A DNA stretch of 64,000 nucleotides, taken from positions 62,001 to 126,000 of the forward strand of contig NZ_MVHT01000005.1 in the NCBI RefSeq assembly GCF_002086275.1. Reading direction: 5' to 3'. Of the stretch, positions 28,077 through 37,381 are shown piece by piece. The DNA is from Mycobacterium intermedium (GTDB lineage: Bacteria > Actinomycetota > Actinomycetes > Mycobacteriales > Mycobacteriaceae). Below the pieces are notes generated by a model. That model was not told the DNA's origin. It saw only the letters and a program-made list of their open reading frames with translations, and did not search any database. Every line of letters begins with the position of its first letter. The first letter of the stretch is position 1. Position numbers and translations under genes: made by a program.

Positions 28077-28391
28077 ATGGCGTCATTGGTACGCGAGGTC
28101 ATCGGCGACGTGCTGCGCGAGGCCCGGACTTCGCAGAACCGGACGCTGCGCGAGGTATCAGATTCAGCGCGGGTCAGCCTGGGCTATCTGTCGGAGGTCG
28201 AGCGGGGCCGAAAGGAGCCGTCCAGCGAGTTGCTCACCTCGATTTGTGATGCGCTGCAGGTCCCGTTGTCGCACGTGCTCTTCGACGCCGCGGAGCGGAT
28301 GGCGTCTGAGGAACGCGCCGAGAGCACTGCAACCATCGACGCCAGCACCAAGGTGGTCATTCCCCCGGTGGTGTCTCTCGCGGTAGCCTGA
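28077..28391 (+). CDS. clgR: Transcriptional regulator ClgR
   Basis: 104 aa, AAGGAG 8 nt before the ATG. Cro/CI-type helix-turn-helix ([31 protein letters not shown]). Activates clp protease genes and the psp operon in mycobacteria. The ending VVSLAVA is a small hydrophobic tail that could be a Clp recognition tag, consistent with known regulated proteolysis of ClgR. Shorter by ~8 residues in the linker than the M. tuberculosis protein. Confidence 0.96.
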   Translation: MASLVREVIGDVLREARTSQNRTLREVSDSARVSLGYLSEVERGRKEPSSELLTSICDALQVPLSHVLFDAAERMASEERAESTATIDASTKVVIPPVVSLAVA

Positions 28392-28507
28392 CGGTCCTAT
28401 TGCGACCAGATAGGCACACGGGGTGGGGCGATCCGCGCTGAACCGGTAATTTGAGCGACAGGGAATGCGCCCATCCGGCATACAAGTAACGAAGGCGGAG
28501 CTCACAG

Positions 28508-29320
28508 ATGGCTAATCCGTTCGTCAAAGCGTGGAAGTACCTTATGGCGCTGTTCAACTCCAAGATTGACGAGCACGCCGACCCCAAAATCCAGATTCAG
28601 CAGGCCATCGAAGAAGCTCAGCGCAACCACCAAGCGCTGACCCAGCAGGCGGCCCAGGTGATCGGTAACCAGCGTCAGCTGGAGATGCGTCTTAACCGCC
28701 AGCTGGCGGACATCGAGAAATTGCAGGTCAACGTTCGGCAGGCGCTGACCCTGGCCGACCAGGCCACCTCCGCCGGAGACGCCGCGAAGGCGGCCGAATA
28801 CAACAACGCCGCAGAGGCCTTCGCCGCCCAGCTGGTTACCGCAGAGCAGAACGTCGAGGACCTCAAGGCGTTGCACGACCAGGCGCTCGGTGCGGCCGCT
28901 CAGGCCAAGCGGGCCGTCGAGCAGAACGCCATGGTGCTGCAACAGAAGATCGCGGAGCGCACCAAGCTGCTCAGCCAGCTCGAGCAGGCCAAGATGCAGG
29001 AACAGGTCAGCGCGTCGTTGCGGTCGATGAGCGAGATTGCCGCCCCGGGGAACACCCCGAGCCTCGACGAGGTGCGCGACAAGATCGAACGTCGCTACGC
29101 CAACGCGCTCGGTTCGGCCGAACTCGCGCAGAGTTCGGTGCAGGGCCGCATGCTCGAGGTCCAGCAGGCCGGCATACAGATGGCCGGGCATTCCCGGCTC
29201 GAGCAAATTCGCGCGTCGATGCGCGGCGACGCGCTGCCTGCGGGTGGTGCGCCGGCTCCCGGGGTCACCCCGGCAACACCGGCTCCGCCCGCCCAGACCG
29301 AGAAGCCGTACGGGCAGTAA
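28508..29320 (+). CDS. pspA: Phage-shock protein PspA (35-kDa antigen)
   Basis: 270 aa. Start [38 protein letters not shown] is the amphipathic membrane-binding region. Residues ~30-220 are long coiled coil typical of PspA/IM30, and the tail is Pro/Ala-rich. Assembles on the inner membrane under stress. Downstream of clgR by 116 bp, with AAGGCGGAG before its ATG, and followed by pspM. Confidence 0.96.
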   Translation: MANPFVKAWKYLMALFNSKIDEHADPKIQIQQAIEEAQRNHQALTQQAAQVIGNQRQLEMRLNRQLADIEKLQVNVRQALTLADQATSAGDAAKAAEYNNAAEAFAAQLVTAEQNVEDLKALHDQALGAAAQAKRAVEQNAMVLQQKIAERTKLLSQLEQAKMQEQVSASLRSMSEIAAPGNTPSLDEVRDKIERRYANALGSAELAQSSVQGRMLEVQQAGIQMAGHSRLEQIRASMRGDALPAGGAPAPGVTPATPAPPAQTEKPYGQ

Positions 29321-29337
29321 GGGTTCAGCGGTAACTG

Positions 29338-30159
29338 ATGGCGGTCAAGTCGGGTCAGCGTGGTCTGTGGCGTGGGTTGTTGCAGCGCGGGTTCGACACT
29401 GCCGCCGACGTGGCCGACGTGGTCGCCCGCAAGATCAGCGCGGCCAGCGATCCACGGGCCCGATTGCTTCGCCGGCGCCGCCGAGCGCTGCGTTGGGCCT
29501 GGATTTTCACCTTCGGCTGCGTGTTCTGGGGCTTGGTGACGGCCGTTCTGGCGGCTTGGGGCTGGTTCACGCTACTGCTGCAGATCACCGGCGCCGTCGC
29601 TGCTTTCATGGCCTTCCCGGCCACGTTGCTGTTCTTCCGCTATTACGGGCTCAAGTCGGAGCCACTGCCGGCTGAGCGGCCGACGACGCTGCGTCGGCTG
29701 CCTCCGCCGGGTTCGGCCGCACGGCCGGCCATGTATGCGTTGGGTGCTTCCGAACGGGGGTTCTTTTCGCTGCTGGGCGTGTTGGAGCGGGGGGCGATGC
29801 TGCCGCCCGACGAGATTACGGACCTGACCAACGCGGCTAAGCGGACCTCAGCGGCGATGGCTGCCACGGCGGCCGAGGTGGTGTCGATGGAGCGAGCCGC
29901 GCACGACACACCATCGTCGCGTGATTACCTGGTGCCGACCATCAACGCGTACACCGCTCAGTTGGGCGCCGGCGTGCGTCAGTACAACGAAATGGTGACC
30001 GCCGCAGCGCATCTGGTCTCGGCTGCGAATGGGGATGGCGCCGGGGCCGTCACGCCGCTGGCGCAACAGCGCTACCGCGAAGAACTCACCGGCGCGACCG
30101 ATCGCCTGCTTGGCTGGGCGCAGGCGTTCGACGAACTCGGTGGTTTGCGCCGGGCTTAG
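29338..30159 (+). CDS. pspM: Membrane protein PspM
   Basis: 273 aa. A basic N-terminus (LLRRRRRALRW) precedes two closely spaced transmembrane helices at ~51-95; a ~180-residue cytoplasmic domain follows. Equivalent to M. tuberculosis Rv2743c, the membrane partner of PspA. In M. tuberculosis a further gene, pspN, follows; here the next gene is a convergent PE_PGRS only 29 bp away, so pspN is missing. Confidence 0.9.
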   Translation: MAVKSGQRGLWRGLLQRGFDTAADVADVVARKISAASDPRARLLRRRRRALRWAWIFTFGCVFWGLVTAVLAAWGWFTLLLQITGAVAAFMAFPATLLFFRYYGLKSEPLPAERPTTLRRLPPPGSAARPAMYALGASERGFFSLLGVLERGAMLPPDEITDLTNAAKRTSAAMAATAAEVVSMERAAHDTPSSRDYLVPTINAYTAQLGAGVRQYNEMVTAAAHLVSAANGDGAGAVTPLAQQRYREELTGATDRLLGWAQAFDELGGLRRA

Positions 30160-30165
30160 CTGAGG

Positions 30166-30182
30166 GCTCGCTCCGCGCGAGC
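30166..30182. terminator. Short hairpin between convergent pspM and PE_PGRS
   Basis: GCTCGC-TCCGC-GCGAGC: 6-bp perfect stem, 5-nt loop, in the 29-bp gap between two convergent genes. Candidate bidirectional terminator; no U-tract. Confidence 0.45.
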
Positions 30183-30188
30183 TACCGG

Positions 30189-31823
30189 CTACGGGTACTG
30201 CAGGCCGTTTAGGCCGTTCAGCCCCAGCAACAGCCCGCCGGTGCCGCCGAGGCCGGCGACGGCACCAAAATTGGCGCTAACTCCGCTGTTGCCGCCGTTA
30301 CCGCCGTTGCCCAACACGAAGGCGCTGCCGCCCTGACCGCCATTGCCGCCCTTGCCTACCAGCCCGTCGCCGCCGTTGCCGCCGTTGCCGCCGTCGCCGA
30401 TCAACCCGCCTTTGCCGCCGGCGCCGCCGACACCGCCGTCGGTGCCGCCGTTCACGCCCGCGCCGCCGCCGCCGCCAGCTCCGCCGGAGCCGTAGAGCGC
30501 CCCCGCATTGCCACCGGCCCCGCCTGCCCCACCACTTGATCGACCCGACCCGCCGGAGCCGCCAGCGCCGCCATTGCCGATCAGGCCGCCGGTACCGCCG
30601 CCGCCGCCGGCGCCGCCGGCCGAGTTGGGTCCGATGCCATAGCCGCCGCTGCCGCCGCCGCCGCCGAGGCCCCACAACAGGCCCGCATTGCCGCCGTTAC
30701 CGCCAGCGCCGGCGGTCCCACCAGCGGCGGTGACGTCGCCACCCGCGCCGCCGCCCCCGCCGGCGCCTAAGACCGTGCCGCCCGCGCCGCCCGCGCCGCC
30801 GCCACCGCCGGCCTTACCGCCGAAGCCGCCGTCCCCGCCGTCACCGCCGTAACCGAACAGCCCGCCGGTCCCGCCGGCACCGCCGTGGCCGCCCGTGCCA
30901 GCCGCGGCAAGGGCGGTGCCGCCGGCGCCGCCGTAGCCGCCGCCCGGGCCGAACAGTCCGCTGGCCCCGCCGGCCCCGCCGCTACCGCCGTTACCGTTAA
31001 CGCTGGCGCCGCCGGCGCCGCCGGCCCCGCCGCCAGCGAATAGCCCACCAGCCCCGCCCGGGCCACCGCTGCCAGCGGCACCGCCCGTAGCGAAGTGAGA
31101 GGCGCCGCCCATGCCGCCAACGCCACCCGGGGTGAAGAGCCCACCGGCGCCGCCGGCACCGCCGGCCCCGCCGGTCCCGCCAGCAACAAGGTCGGCATAG
31201 CCGCCGTTGCCACCGGCCCCGGCGCTACCCGCCAGCAGCCCAGCTGCACCTCCGGCGCCGCCGGCCCCCCCGTTGGGAGTTGCGGCTGAAAGTCCGGCTC
31301 CGCCATCGCCGCCGCGGCCGCCGTTGCCGAACAGCCCGGCCGCCCCGCCGTTGCCGCCCTTCTGACCGCCGCCTTGGATGCCGGATCCGCCGTTACCGCC
31401 GTTGCCCCACAAGATCCCGCCGGCCCCGCCGTCCTGCCCGGAACCCGGTTTGGCGTTGGCGCCGTTGCCGATCAGGGGGCGTCCCAACGCAGCTAGGAAG
31501 GGCGCATTGATGGCGTCGAGCAGTGGCCCCAGCGGAGATACGGCGGCCGCCTCGGTGGCCGCATACGCGTTTGCGCCCCCCGTCAACGCCTGCACAAAGC
31601 TCTGATGAAACGCCGACGCTTGCGCGCTGATGGCCTGGTAGCTCTGGCCGTAGCTCGCGAACACCGAGGCGACGGCGGCCGAGATTTCATCGGCACCCGC
31701 TGCCAGCACTTCGATGGTGGGGCCCGAGGCGGCCGCACTGGCTTCGCCCACCGCCGAACCGACGCTTGCCAAGTCTGTTGCTGCCGCCGTCAAGAACTCG
31801 GGAGCCGCGATAACAAATGACAT
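30189..31823 (-). CDS. PE_PGRS family protein
   Basis: 544 aa from ATG 31823, which has GGAGGT 5 nt upstream; an upstream in-frame ATG at 31844 is weaker. PE domain at residues 1-~95 ([23 protein letters not shown]), then the GRPLIGNG linker ([20 protein letters not shown]), then ~400 residues of GGAGG/GGNGG repeats and a short unique tail [18 protein letters not shown] repeats bind calcium and form glycine helices in characterised members; the specific role here is unknown. Same place as PE_PGRS47 of M. tuberculosis, opposite to pspM. Confidence 0.93.
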   Translation of the reverse strand: MSFVIAAPEFLTAAATDLASVGSAVGEASAAASGPTIEVLAAGADEISAAVASVFASYGQSYQAISAQASAFHQSFVQALTGGANAYAATEAAAVSPLGPLLDAINAPFLAALGRPLIGNGANAKPGSGQDGGAGGILWGNGGNGGSGIQGGGQKGGNGGAAGLFGNGGRGGDGGAGLSAATPNGGAGGAGGAAGLLAGSAGAGGNGGYADLVAGGTGGAGGAGGAGGLFTPGGVGGMGGASHFATGGAAGSGGPGGAGGLFAGGGAGGAGGASVNGNGGSGGAGGASGLFGPGGGYGGAGGTALAAAGTGGHGGAGGTGGLFGYGGDGGDGGFGGKAGGGGGAGGAGGTVLGAGGGGGAGGDVTAAGGTAGAGGNGGNAGLLWGLGGGGGSGGYGIGPNSAGGAGGGGGTGGLIGNGGAGGSGGSGRSSGGAGGAGGNAGALYGSGGAGGGGGAGVNGGTDGGVGGAGGKGGLIGDGGNGGNGGDGLVGKGGNGGQGGSAFVLGNGGNGGNSGVSANFGAVAGLGGTGGLLLGLNGLNGLQYP

Positions 31824-32041
31824 CCGGGACCTCCAAATACGCAATGGGTCAACAGAGCGTGCCTATCTGGGGGCCGCGAGCTCACCCTCGAGACTGGGCA
31901 GCAGAATCGTATAGCGGCTCGACCTGAATTTTTTCAGGTTTATTAAACTTGCGCCGAATTATTTTCCGGCGGGTGTCGGTTATCGCCGGGGGCAGCGGGC
32001 GATTTCGCCGAATGGATGTACGGTTTGCGCGCGTTGTGGAG

Positions 32042-32476
32042 CTACAGGGTCGGTTTCAGGGGCGGGATGACCAGCCCGACCAGACCCCGCGCCAACCCCT
32101 TGAGCATGTCGAACGCGTCCACATAATCGCGCCACAACGTGATTCGGCCGTCGCGCACCTCGAAGACTCCGCAGACCCAGAACTGGATTCGCAACGGGCC
32201 GAAAACCAACACGTCGGTGCGTTCGGTAAGCACCGCCGACCCGTCGGCCGCCACGCGGTGAATTTTCACCTCGAAGCCGATTCGCCCTTCCATCCTGCGT
32301 AGCAGCGCGGCGGTTCGCCGGCCGCCCTTGATCCGTGAATAACCGGCGTTCTCGTAAACGAGGTTGTCATCGAATGACGCCTCGACAGTGTCGAAATCCT
32401 CGTCCTGCAGTGCGTTGAGGAATCCTTCGACTACGCGGATGTTGTCAGTGGTCGTCGTCTGAGTGAGCTCAGTCAT
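32042..32476 (-). CDS. ephG: Limonene-epoxide-hydrolase-fold protein (EphG)
   Basis: 144 aa. NTF2-like fold with the epoxide hydrolase residues: Arg86-x-Asp88 in TERTDVL and Asp117 in ITLWRDYVD. M. tuberculosis Rv2740 (EphG) opens lipophilic and steroid epoxides; this protein is closely alike across its length. The start is fixed by a leaderless -10 box. Divergent from the glycosyltransferase gene with 43 bp between starts. Confidence 0.93.
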   Translation of the reverse strand: MTELTQTTTTDNIRVVEGFLNALQDEDFDTVEASFDDNLVYENAGYSRIKGGRRTAALLRRMEGRIGFEVKIHRVAADGSAVLTERTDVLVFGPLRIQFWVCGVFEVRDGRITLWRDYVDAFDMLKGLARGLVGLVIPPLKPTL

Positions 32477-32483
32477 GGTCGCC

Positions 32484-32489
32484 AGCCTA
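32484..32489 (-). promoter_or_regulatory. -10 box for leaderless ephG
   Basis: On the minus strand TAGGCT ends 7 nt before the ATG at 32476. Confidence 0.55.
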
Positions 32490-32519
32490 GGCGAGCGCGG
32501 TTGTGGCAGGGTAGGGCCC

Positions 32520-33686
32520 GTGCGCGTCGCCGTGGTTGCCGGGCCGGACCCCGGACACTCGTTCCCCGCGATTGCGCTGTGCCAACGCTTTTGCCAGGTC
32601 GGCGACAGGCCCACATTGCTGACCGGGGTGGAGTGGTTGGAAGCCGCCCGCGGTGCCGGGCTCGATGCGATCGAGTTGGACGGCCTCAAAGCGACCGACG
32701 AGGATGTCGACGCCGGGGCCAGAATCCACCGGCGGGCCGCACGGATGGCCGTGCTCATCGCGCCGACGCTGCGCGACCTGGCGCCCGATCTGGTGGTGTC
32801 CGACGTGATCACCGCCGGCGGCGGCATGGCCGCCGAGCTGCTGGGCATCCCGTGGGTCGAACTCAGCCCGCATCCGCTGTATCTGCCCTCCAAGGGACTG
32901 CCCCCGATCGGCAGCGGGCTCGCGCCGGGCACCGGGGCCCGCGGCAGGCTGCGGGACGCCACCATGAGGGCGCTGACGGCGCGTTCGTTGCGCGCGGGTC
33001 TGCGGCAACGCGCCGCCGCGCGCGTCGATATCGGACTGCCGGCCCGCGACCCGGGGCCGTTGCGGCGGCTGATCGCCACACTGCCCGCGCTGGAGGTTTC
33101 CCGGCCAGACTGGCCGGCCGAGGCCGTCGTCGTGGGCCCGCTGCACTTCGAGCCGACCGACCGAATCCTGGACATCCCGGCGGGCTCCGGGCCCGTTGTC
33201 GTCGTCGCACCCTCGACCGCACACACCGGAACCGCTGGACTGGCCGAAGTCGCGCTGGAGAGTCTGATTCCCGGGGAGTCGCTGCCCGAAGGGTCGCGGG
33301 TGGTGGTGTCGCGGCTGGGGGGTGAGGATTTGACCGTCCCGCCGTGGGCCGTTGTCGGGTTGGGCCGCCAGGACGAATTGCTGAAACACGCCGACCTGAT
33401 GATCTGCGGCAGCGGCCACGGGATCGTTGCCAAGACGCTGCTCGCCGGGGTGCCGCTGGTGGTGGTGCCGGGCGGTGGGGATCAGTGGGAGATGGCCAAT
33501 CGGGTGGTACGGCAGGGGAGTGGCCGGCTGATTCGGCCGTTGACCGGTGATGCGCTTGCGGTTGCAGCAAGCGAGGTGCTGTCGTCGCCGAGCTACCGCG
33601 CAGCCGCGCAGCGGGCGGCCGCGAGCATCAGCGAAGTTGCCGACCCGGTGCGGGTGTGCCACGAAGCGCTGGCCTTGGCTGGCTAG
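32520..33686 (+). CDS. GT-B family glycosyltransferase (Rv2739c-like)
   Basis: 388 aa from GTG 32520. N-terminal Rossmann domain VRVAVVAGPDPGHSFPAIALCQRF. The C-terminal donor-binding part (DLMICGSGHGIVAKTLLAGVPLVVVPGGGDQWEMANRVV) is typical of UDP-sugar/macrolide-type GT1 enzymes. Acceptor and sugar unknown. Length equals what I recall for M. tuberculosis Rv2739c. Followed 44 bp later by a DUF3046 gene. Confidence 0.88.
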   Translation: MRVAVVAGPDPGHSFPAIALCQRFCQVGDRPTLLTGVEWLEAARGAGLDAIELDGLKATDEDVDAGARIHRRAARMAVLIAPTLRDLAPDLVVSDVITAGGGMAAELLGIPWVELSPHPLYLPSKGLPPIGSGLAPGTGARGRLRDATMRALTARSLRAGLRQRAAARVDIGLPARDPGPLRRLIATLPALEVSRPDWPAEAVVVGPLHFEPTDRILDIPAGSGPVVVVAPSTAHTGTAGLAEVALESLIPGESLPEGSRVVVSRLGGEDLTVPPWAVVGLGRQDELLKHADLMICGSGHGIVAKTLLAGVPLVVVPGGGDQWEMANRVVRQGSGRLIRPLTGDALAVAASEVLSSPSYRAAAQRAAASISEVADPVRVCHEALALAG

Positions 33687-33717
33687 TCGGGCGGGCTAGC
33701 CGGCCTAGTCCGCTGGG

Positions 33718-33723
33718 TATCTT
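33718..33723 (+). promoter_or_regulatory. -10 box for leaderless DUF3046 gene
   Basis: TATCTT ends 7 nt before GTG 33731. Confidence 0.55.
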
Positions 33724-33730
33724 GGCTGAC

Positions 33731-33925
33731 GTGCGGCTGACGGAGTTCAACGAGCGGGTCACCCTGCGATTCGGTGCTGCCTACGGCGCGTCGGTGTTGG
33801 TCGACCATGTGCTGAGCGGCTTCGGTGGCCGGACCGCCGCGCAGGCGATCGAAGACGGTGTCGAACCCCGGGACGTGTGGCGGGCTCTGTGCGTGGATTT
33901 CGACGTGCCTCGCGACCAGTGGTGA
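33731..33925 (+). CDS. DUF3046 small protein (Rv2738c-like)
   Basis: 64 aa from GTG 33731. VRLTEFNERVTLRFGAAYGASVLVDHVLSGFGGRTAAQAIEDGVEPRDVWRALC is the complete DUF3046 domain, widespread in actinobacteria next to recA. Function unknown; it may be a small helical binding protein. Convergent with the FhuF-like gene. Confidence 0.87.
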   Translation: MRLTEFNERVTLRFGAAYGASVLVDHVLSGFGGRTAAQAIEDGVEPRDVWRALCVDFDVPRDQW

Positions 33926-33937
33926 TCCCGGCCTGGG

Positions 33938-34582
33938 CTAGAGCGGGCAATCGCCGCATTTGCCGCCGCCCGGCACGCGGTAGAACAAGCAGCAACTGCG
34001 CCGGGTGAACGCCAGCGGCGGGGTTATCACTCCGGTTCGGGCGAGGGAGCCGAGGTTCAGCAGTTCGTGGGTGATGCCTACGACCGGCTCCCGCAAGTCG
34101 GGCCGCGCGCGAAGCAAGGCGTTGGCCGCTCCGACCAGGGCGGACGCGATATTGCCCGACAGCAGAGCGGGTGCCACCTTGACGCGCAACCCGGCTGCAA
34201 ACGCCTCCATGTGCTCGGTGACGACAATGCGGTACAGGAGCGCCGCGGATGGCTGGACGCGTTCGCCGCGGGGTTCGGGTAGCCGCAGCTGGGTCCCGTT
34301 GTCGGCGCGCTGCAGGTCGGTCAGGTCGGGCAGGACACCGTGAGCCAATGCGCACGCCAGGACCGGTGCCCACAGCCGGGCGGCGTGCGCGAGTTGCACC
34401 AGGGAAGCGCCGATTCGTAGCTCTGACGTGCCGTAGCGCTGGACGGTGGTGTCGATCAGATCCGCAAAACCATGGGCGTATGACTGGTTGACGGGATGCC
34501 ACCCCGTCGCGTCACCGCCCACGGTCAGCGCGAAAAACCCTCCATAGGAGGAAATTTCGGACAGCTCCGCCGAGATGTTCAT
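33938..34582 (-). CDS. FhuF-like iron-sulfur protein
   Basis: 214 aa from ATG 34582; in-frame ATG at 34627 is possible. The C-terminus RRSCCLFYRVPGGGKCGDCPL holds the CC-x10-C-x2-C cluster motif of siderophore-reducing FhuF proteins. The N-terminal ~180 residues are helical (EPVVGITHELLNLGS). Likely reduces ferric siderophore or acts as a [2Fe-2S] protein. M. tuberculosis has only a short Cys-rich remnant here (Rv2737A, recalled), so this may be the intact ancestor. It is divergent from recA and shares the region holding the LexA box. Confidence 0.82.
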   Translation of the reverse strand: MNISAELSEISSYGGFFALTVGGDATGWHPVNQSYAHGFADLIDTTVQRYGTSELRIGASLVQLAHAARLWAPVLACALAHGVLPDLTDLQRADNGTQLRLPEPRGERVQPSAALLYRIVVTEHMEAFAAGLRVKVAPALLSGNIASALVGAANALLRARPDLREPVVGITHELLNLGSLARTGVITPPLAFTRRSCCLFYRVPGGGKCGDCPL

Positions 34583-34629
34583 GGGATCTTCGGTAGCTGA
34601 TACTGCCACACCGGCGTGTCGAACCATGA

Positions 34630-34645
34630 TCGAACAGGTGTTCGG
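34630..34645. promoter_or_regulatory. LexA (SOS) box upstream of recA
   Basis: TCGAACAGGTGTTCGG matches the mycobacterial SOS consensus TCGAACANNTGTTCGA in all but the last base. It is 104 bp before recA and 47 bp before the divergent FhuF-like gene. Confidence 0.85.
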
Positions 34646-34675
34646 CTACTGTGGTGATCATCATCCGAACAGAAC

Positions 34676-34698
34676 TTGTCAGACCCCACGCCTAGTGT
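34676..34698 (+). promoter_or_regulatory. RecA-NDp / PafBC-type promoter of recA
   Basis: TTGTCAGAC, 8 nt, TAGTGT. Compared with the LexA-independent consensus TTGTCRGTG-N8-TANNNT it differs at two bases of the upstream part. In mycobacteria this promoter gives recA its PafBC-dependent DNA-damage induction. Confidence 0.7.
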
Positions 34699-34749
34699 CG
34701 CGGCTAACCGACCGAACCGGTCACCAACACCGATCACAGGAGAAGCATC

Positions 34750-36882
34750 ATGGCGCAAGCCCCCGACCGTGAGAAGGCCCTCGAACTGGCGATGGCCCAG
34801 ATCGAGAAGAGTTATGGCAAAGGTTCGGTGATGCGCCTGGGTGACGAGGTGCGCCAACCGATCTCGGTCATTCCGACCGGCTCGATCGCACTGGACGTCG
34901 CCCTGGGCATCGGCGGCCTGCCGCGGGGCCGGGTGGTGGAGATCTACGGGCCGGAGTCCTCGGGTAAGACCACCGTGGCACTGCACGCGGTGGCCAACGC
35001 CCAGGCCGCCGGCGGTGTCGCCGCGTTCATCGACGCCGAGCACGCACTGGACCCCGAGTACGCCAAGAAGCTCGGCGTCGACACCGATGCCCTGCTGGTC
35101 AGCCAGCCGGACACCGGCGAACAAGCCCTCGAGATCGCCGACATGCTGATCCGTTCCGGCGCGCTCGACATCCTGGTGATCGACTCGGTGGCGGCGTTGG
35201 TTCCGCGCGCGGAACTCGAGGGCGAGATGGGTGACAGCCACGTCGGACTGCAAGCCCGGCTGATGAGCCAGGCGCTGCGGAAAATGACTGGGGCGCTGAA
35301 CAATGCGGGAACCACGGCGATCTTCATCAACCAGCTCCGCGACAAAATCGGCGTGATGTTCGGGTGCATGAATTACTCCACCCGTGTGACCCTGGCAGAC
35401 GGCAGCACCGAAAAGATTGGCAAAATCGTCAACAACAAAATGGACGTCGAGGTGCTGTCCTACGACCCGGTGGCAAACAAGATTGTCCCGCGCAAAGTGG
35501 TCAATTGGTTCAACAACGGGCCCGCCGAGCAGTTTCTGCAGTTCACCGTTGAGAAGTCCGGTGGCAACGGTAAGTCGCAGTTTGCCGCCACACCTAACCA
35601 CCTCATCCGCACGCCCGGAGGCTGGACCGAAGCCGGAGACCTCAACACCGGCGACAGGGTGCTGGTCACCGAACCCCATCTGCTGAGTGAGCAGCAGTTC
35701 CAGGTGGTGCTGGGCTCGCTTATGGGTGACGGGAACCTGTCGCCCAACCTGCGGGGTCGCAATGGCGTCCGGTTCCGACTGGGGCACGGTGCCAAGCAGT
35801 TGGAGTACCTGCGGTGGAAAACCGCATTGATGGGCAATATCCAGCACACCGTGCGGGAGAACTCCAAGGGTGCAAGCTTTGTCGACTTCACCCCGCTGCC
35901 AGAGCTCGCTGAGTTGCAGCGGGCGGTGTATCTGGGGGACGGGAAGAAGTTCTTCTCGGAGGAGTACCTCAAGGCGCTGACCCCGTTGGCGCTGGCCATT
36001 TGGTACATGGATGATGGTTCATTCAGCTTGCGCTCCAAGGGATTGCAGCAGCGCACTGATGGCGGTACCGGTCGCATTGAGATCTGTGTCGAGGCAATGA
36101 GCGAGGGCACGAGGGTGCGGTTGTGTGACTACCTGCGCGACACATACGGCATGGATGTGCGTCTGCGCGTCGCAGGTTCGGCCGGCAAGGCGGTATTGAC
36201 GTTTTCAACGGCGTCCTCGTCCAAGTTCCAGGAGTTGGTGGCGCCGTACATGGCGCCATCCATGGAGTACAAATTGCTGCCCCGGTTCCGTGGCCAGGGC
36301 AAAGTGATGCCCGAGTTCGTTGAATCGACTCAAGCGCTGGTCCCCGCCCGGATTCTCGATGTCCACGTCAAGCCGCACACCCGCTCGATGAATCGCTTCG
36401 ACATCGAGGTCGAGGGCAACCACAACTACTTCGTCGACGGTGTGATGGTGCACAACTCGCCCGAAACGACAACAGGCGGAAAGGCACTGAAGTTCTACGC
36501 CTCGGTGCGCATGGACGTGCGGCGCATCGAGACGCTCAAGGACGGCACCAACGCGGTCGGCAACCGGACCCGCGTCAAAGTCGTCAAGAACAAGGTTTCG
36601 CCACCCTTCAAACAGGCCGAGTTTGACATCCTCTATGGCAAGGGGATCAGTCGGGAAGGCTCGCTGATCGACATGGGCGTGGATCAGGGCTTTATCCGCA
36701 AGTCCGGCGCGTGGTTCACCTACGAAGGTGAGCAGCTCGGCCAGGGCAAGGAGAACGCTCGCAACTTCTTGATGCAGAACGCCGACACGGCCAACGAGAT
36801 CGAGAAGAAGATCAAGGAAAAGCTCGGCATTGGTGCAGTGGTGACCGATGACAGCGTCCTGCCCGCCCCCGTCGACTTCTGA
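34750..36882 (+). CDS. recA: RecA recombinase precursor with in-frame intein
   Basis: 710 aa precursor: N-extein 1-205, intein 206-569, C-extein 570-710; spliced RecA is 346 aa. Walker [10 protein letters not shown] and the DNA-binding loop region around [13 protein letters not shown] are intact. The intein splits [10 protein letters not shown], the M. leprae-type site; M. tuberculosis has its intein later, after VKVVKNK. RecA carries out strand exchange and triggers LexA self-cleavage. It has AGGAG before the ATG, a LexA box and a second damage promoter. recX overlaps the end by 35 nt. Confidence 0.98.
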   Translation: MAQAPDREKALELAMAQIEKSYGKGSVMRLGDEVRQPISVIPTGSIALDVALGIGGLPRGRVVEIYGPESSGKTTVALHAVANAQAAGGVAAFIDAEHALDPEYAKKLGVDTDALLVSQPDTGEQALEIADMLIRSGALDILVIDSVAALVPRAELEGEMGDSHVGLQARLMSQALRKMTGALNNAGTTAIFINQLRDKIGVMFGCMNYSTRVTLADGSTEKIGKIVNNKMDVEVLSYDPVANKIVPRKVVNWFNNGPAEQFLQFTVEKSGGNGKSQFAATPNHLIRTPGGWTEAGDLNTGDRVLVTEPHLLSEQQFQVVLGSLMGDGNLSPNLRGRNGVRFRLGHGAKQLEYLRWKTALMGNIQHTVRENSKGASFVDFTPLPELAELQRAVYLGDGKKFFSEEYLKALTPLALAIWYMDDGSFSLRSKGLQQRTDGGTGRIEICVEAMSEGTRVRLCDYLRDTYGMDVRLRVAGSAGKAVLTFSTASSSKFQELVAPYMAPSMEYKLLPRFRGQGKVMPEFVESTQALVPARILDVHVKPHTRSMNRFDIEVEGNHNYFVDGVMVHNSPETTTGGKALKFYASVRMDVRRIETLKDGTNAVGNRTRVKVVKNKVSPPFKQAEFDILYGKGISREGSLIDMGVDQGFIRKSGAWFTYEGEQLGQGKENARNFLMQNADTANEIEKKIKEKLGIGAVVTDDSVLPAPVDF
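35365..36456 (+). mobile_element. RecA intein with LAGLIDADG homing endonuclease
   Basis: 364 codons, residues 206-569. It starts with Cys ([19 protein letters not shown]) and ends VMVHN before Ser570, so splicing residues Cys1, His-Asn and Ser+1 are all present. Block B TPNHLIRT is present. Two dodecapeptide motifs, [12 protein letters not shown] and IWYMDDGSF, both keep the catalytic Asp, so the endonuclease may be active. Very similar in sequence and position to the M. leprae RecA intein as I remember it. Confidence 0.95.
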
Positions 36883-37366
36883 GCCGTCTCGCGAGGAGCT
36901 GGCGCGGGCCTTGTGCCTGCGCCTGCTCACCGCGCGAGCACGCACCAGGGCTGAGCTTGCCGGCCAGCTGGCAAAACGTGGCTATCCCGACGACATCAGC
37001 AACCGAGTCTTGGACAGGTTGGCCGCCGTCGGACTGGTCGACGACACCGACTTCGCCGAACAGTGGGTGCAATCCCGTCGAGTGAACGCGGGCAAGAGCA
37101 GGCGTGCGCTGGCCGCCGAGTTGCACACCAAGGGCGTCGACAACGACATCATCACCACGGTGCTCAACGGCATCGATGCCGGCGCCGAGCGGGCTCGAGC
37201 CGAACAGCTGGTGCGGGCCAAGCTGAGGCGGGAGTCGCTGACCGACGAGACGCGGGTTAGCCGCAGGCTGGTGGGGATGCTGGCACGTCGCGGCTACAGC
37301 CAGAATCTGGCGTGTGAGGTGGTCCTGGCCGAGTTGGCCGCAGAACGGGAGCGTCGGCGAGTCTAG
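36848..37366 (+). CDS. recX: Regulatory protein RecX
   Basis: 172 aa, start inside the last 35 nt of recA. Three-helix repeats ([39 protein letters not shown]; later [15 protein letters not shown] and [16 protein letters not shown]). RecX binds RecA and limits filament growth. The same overlap occurs in M. tuberculosis, so co-transcription with recA is expected. Confidence 0.96.
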   Translation: MTASCPPPSTSEPSREELARALCLRLLTARARTRAELAGQLAKRGYPDDISNRVLDRLAAVGLVDDTDFAEQWVQSRRVNAGKSRRALAAELHTKGVDNDIITTVLNGIDAGAERARAEQLVRAKLRRESLTDETRVSRRLVGMLARRGYSQNLACEVVLAELAAERERRRV

Positions 37367-37369
37367 TTT

Positions 37370-37375
37370 TATCCT
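37370..37375 (+). promoter_or_regulatory. -10 box for leaderless GGDEF gene
   Basis: TATCCT ends 6 nt before GTG 37382, only 4 bp after the recX stop. Confidence 0.55.
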
Positions 37376-37381
37376 TGGCTC

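Noticed and set aside
30298..31306. Arg-rich and Ala/Pro-rich frames within the PE_PGRS gene
   Set aside because: They arise from the GGC/GGN repeat read in other frames; the PE start and ribosome site support only the listed frame.
30189..31823. CRISPR array or tandem DNA repeat
   Set aside because: The repetition encodes GGAGG/GGNGG in the PE_PGRS; there are no equal-length repeats and spacers.
32487..33662. 391-aa frame opposite the glycosyltransferase
   Set aside because: The glycosyltransferase has clear donor-binding motifs; the antisense frame has none.
35365..36456. recA interruption as a frameshift or insertion sequence
   Set aside because: The frame is continuous and has intein splicing residues and LAGLIDADG motifs.
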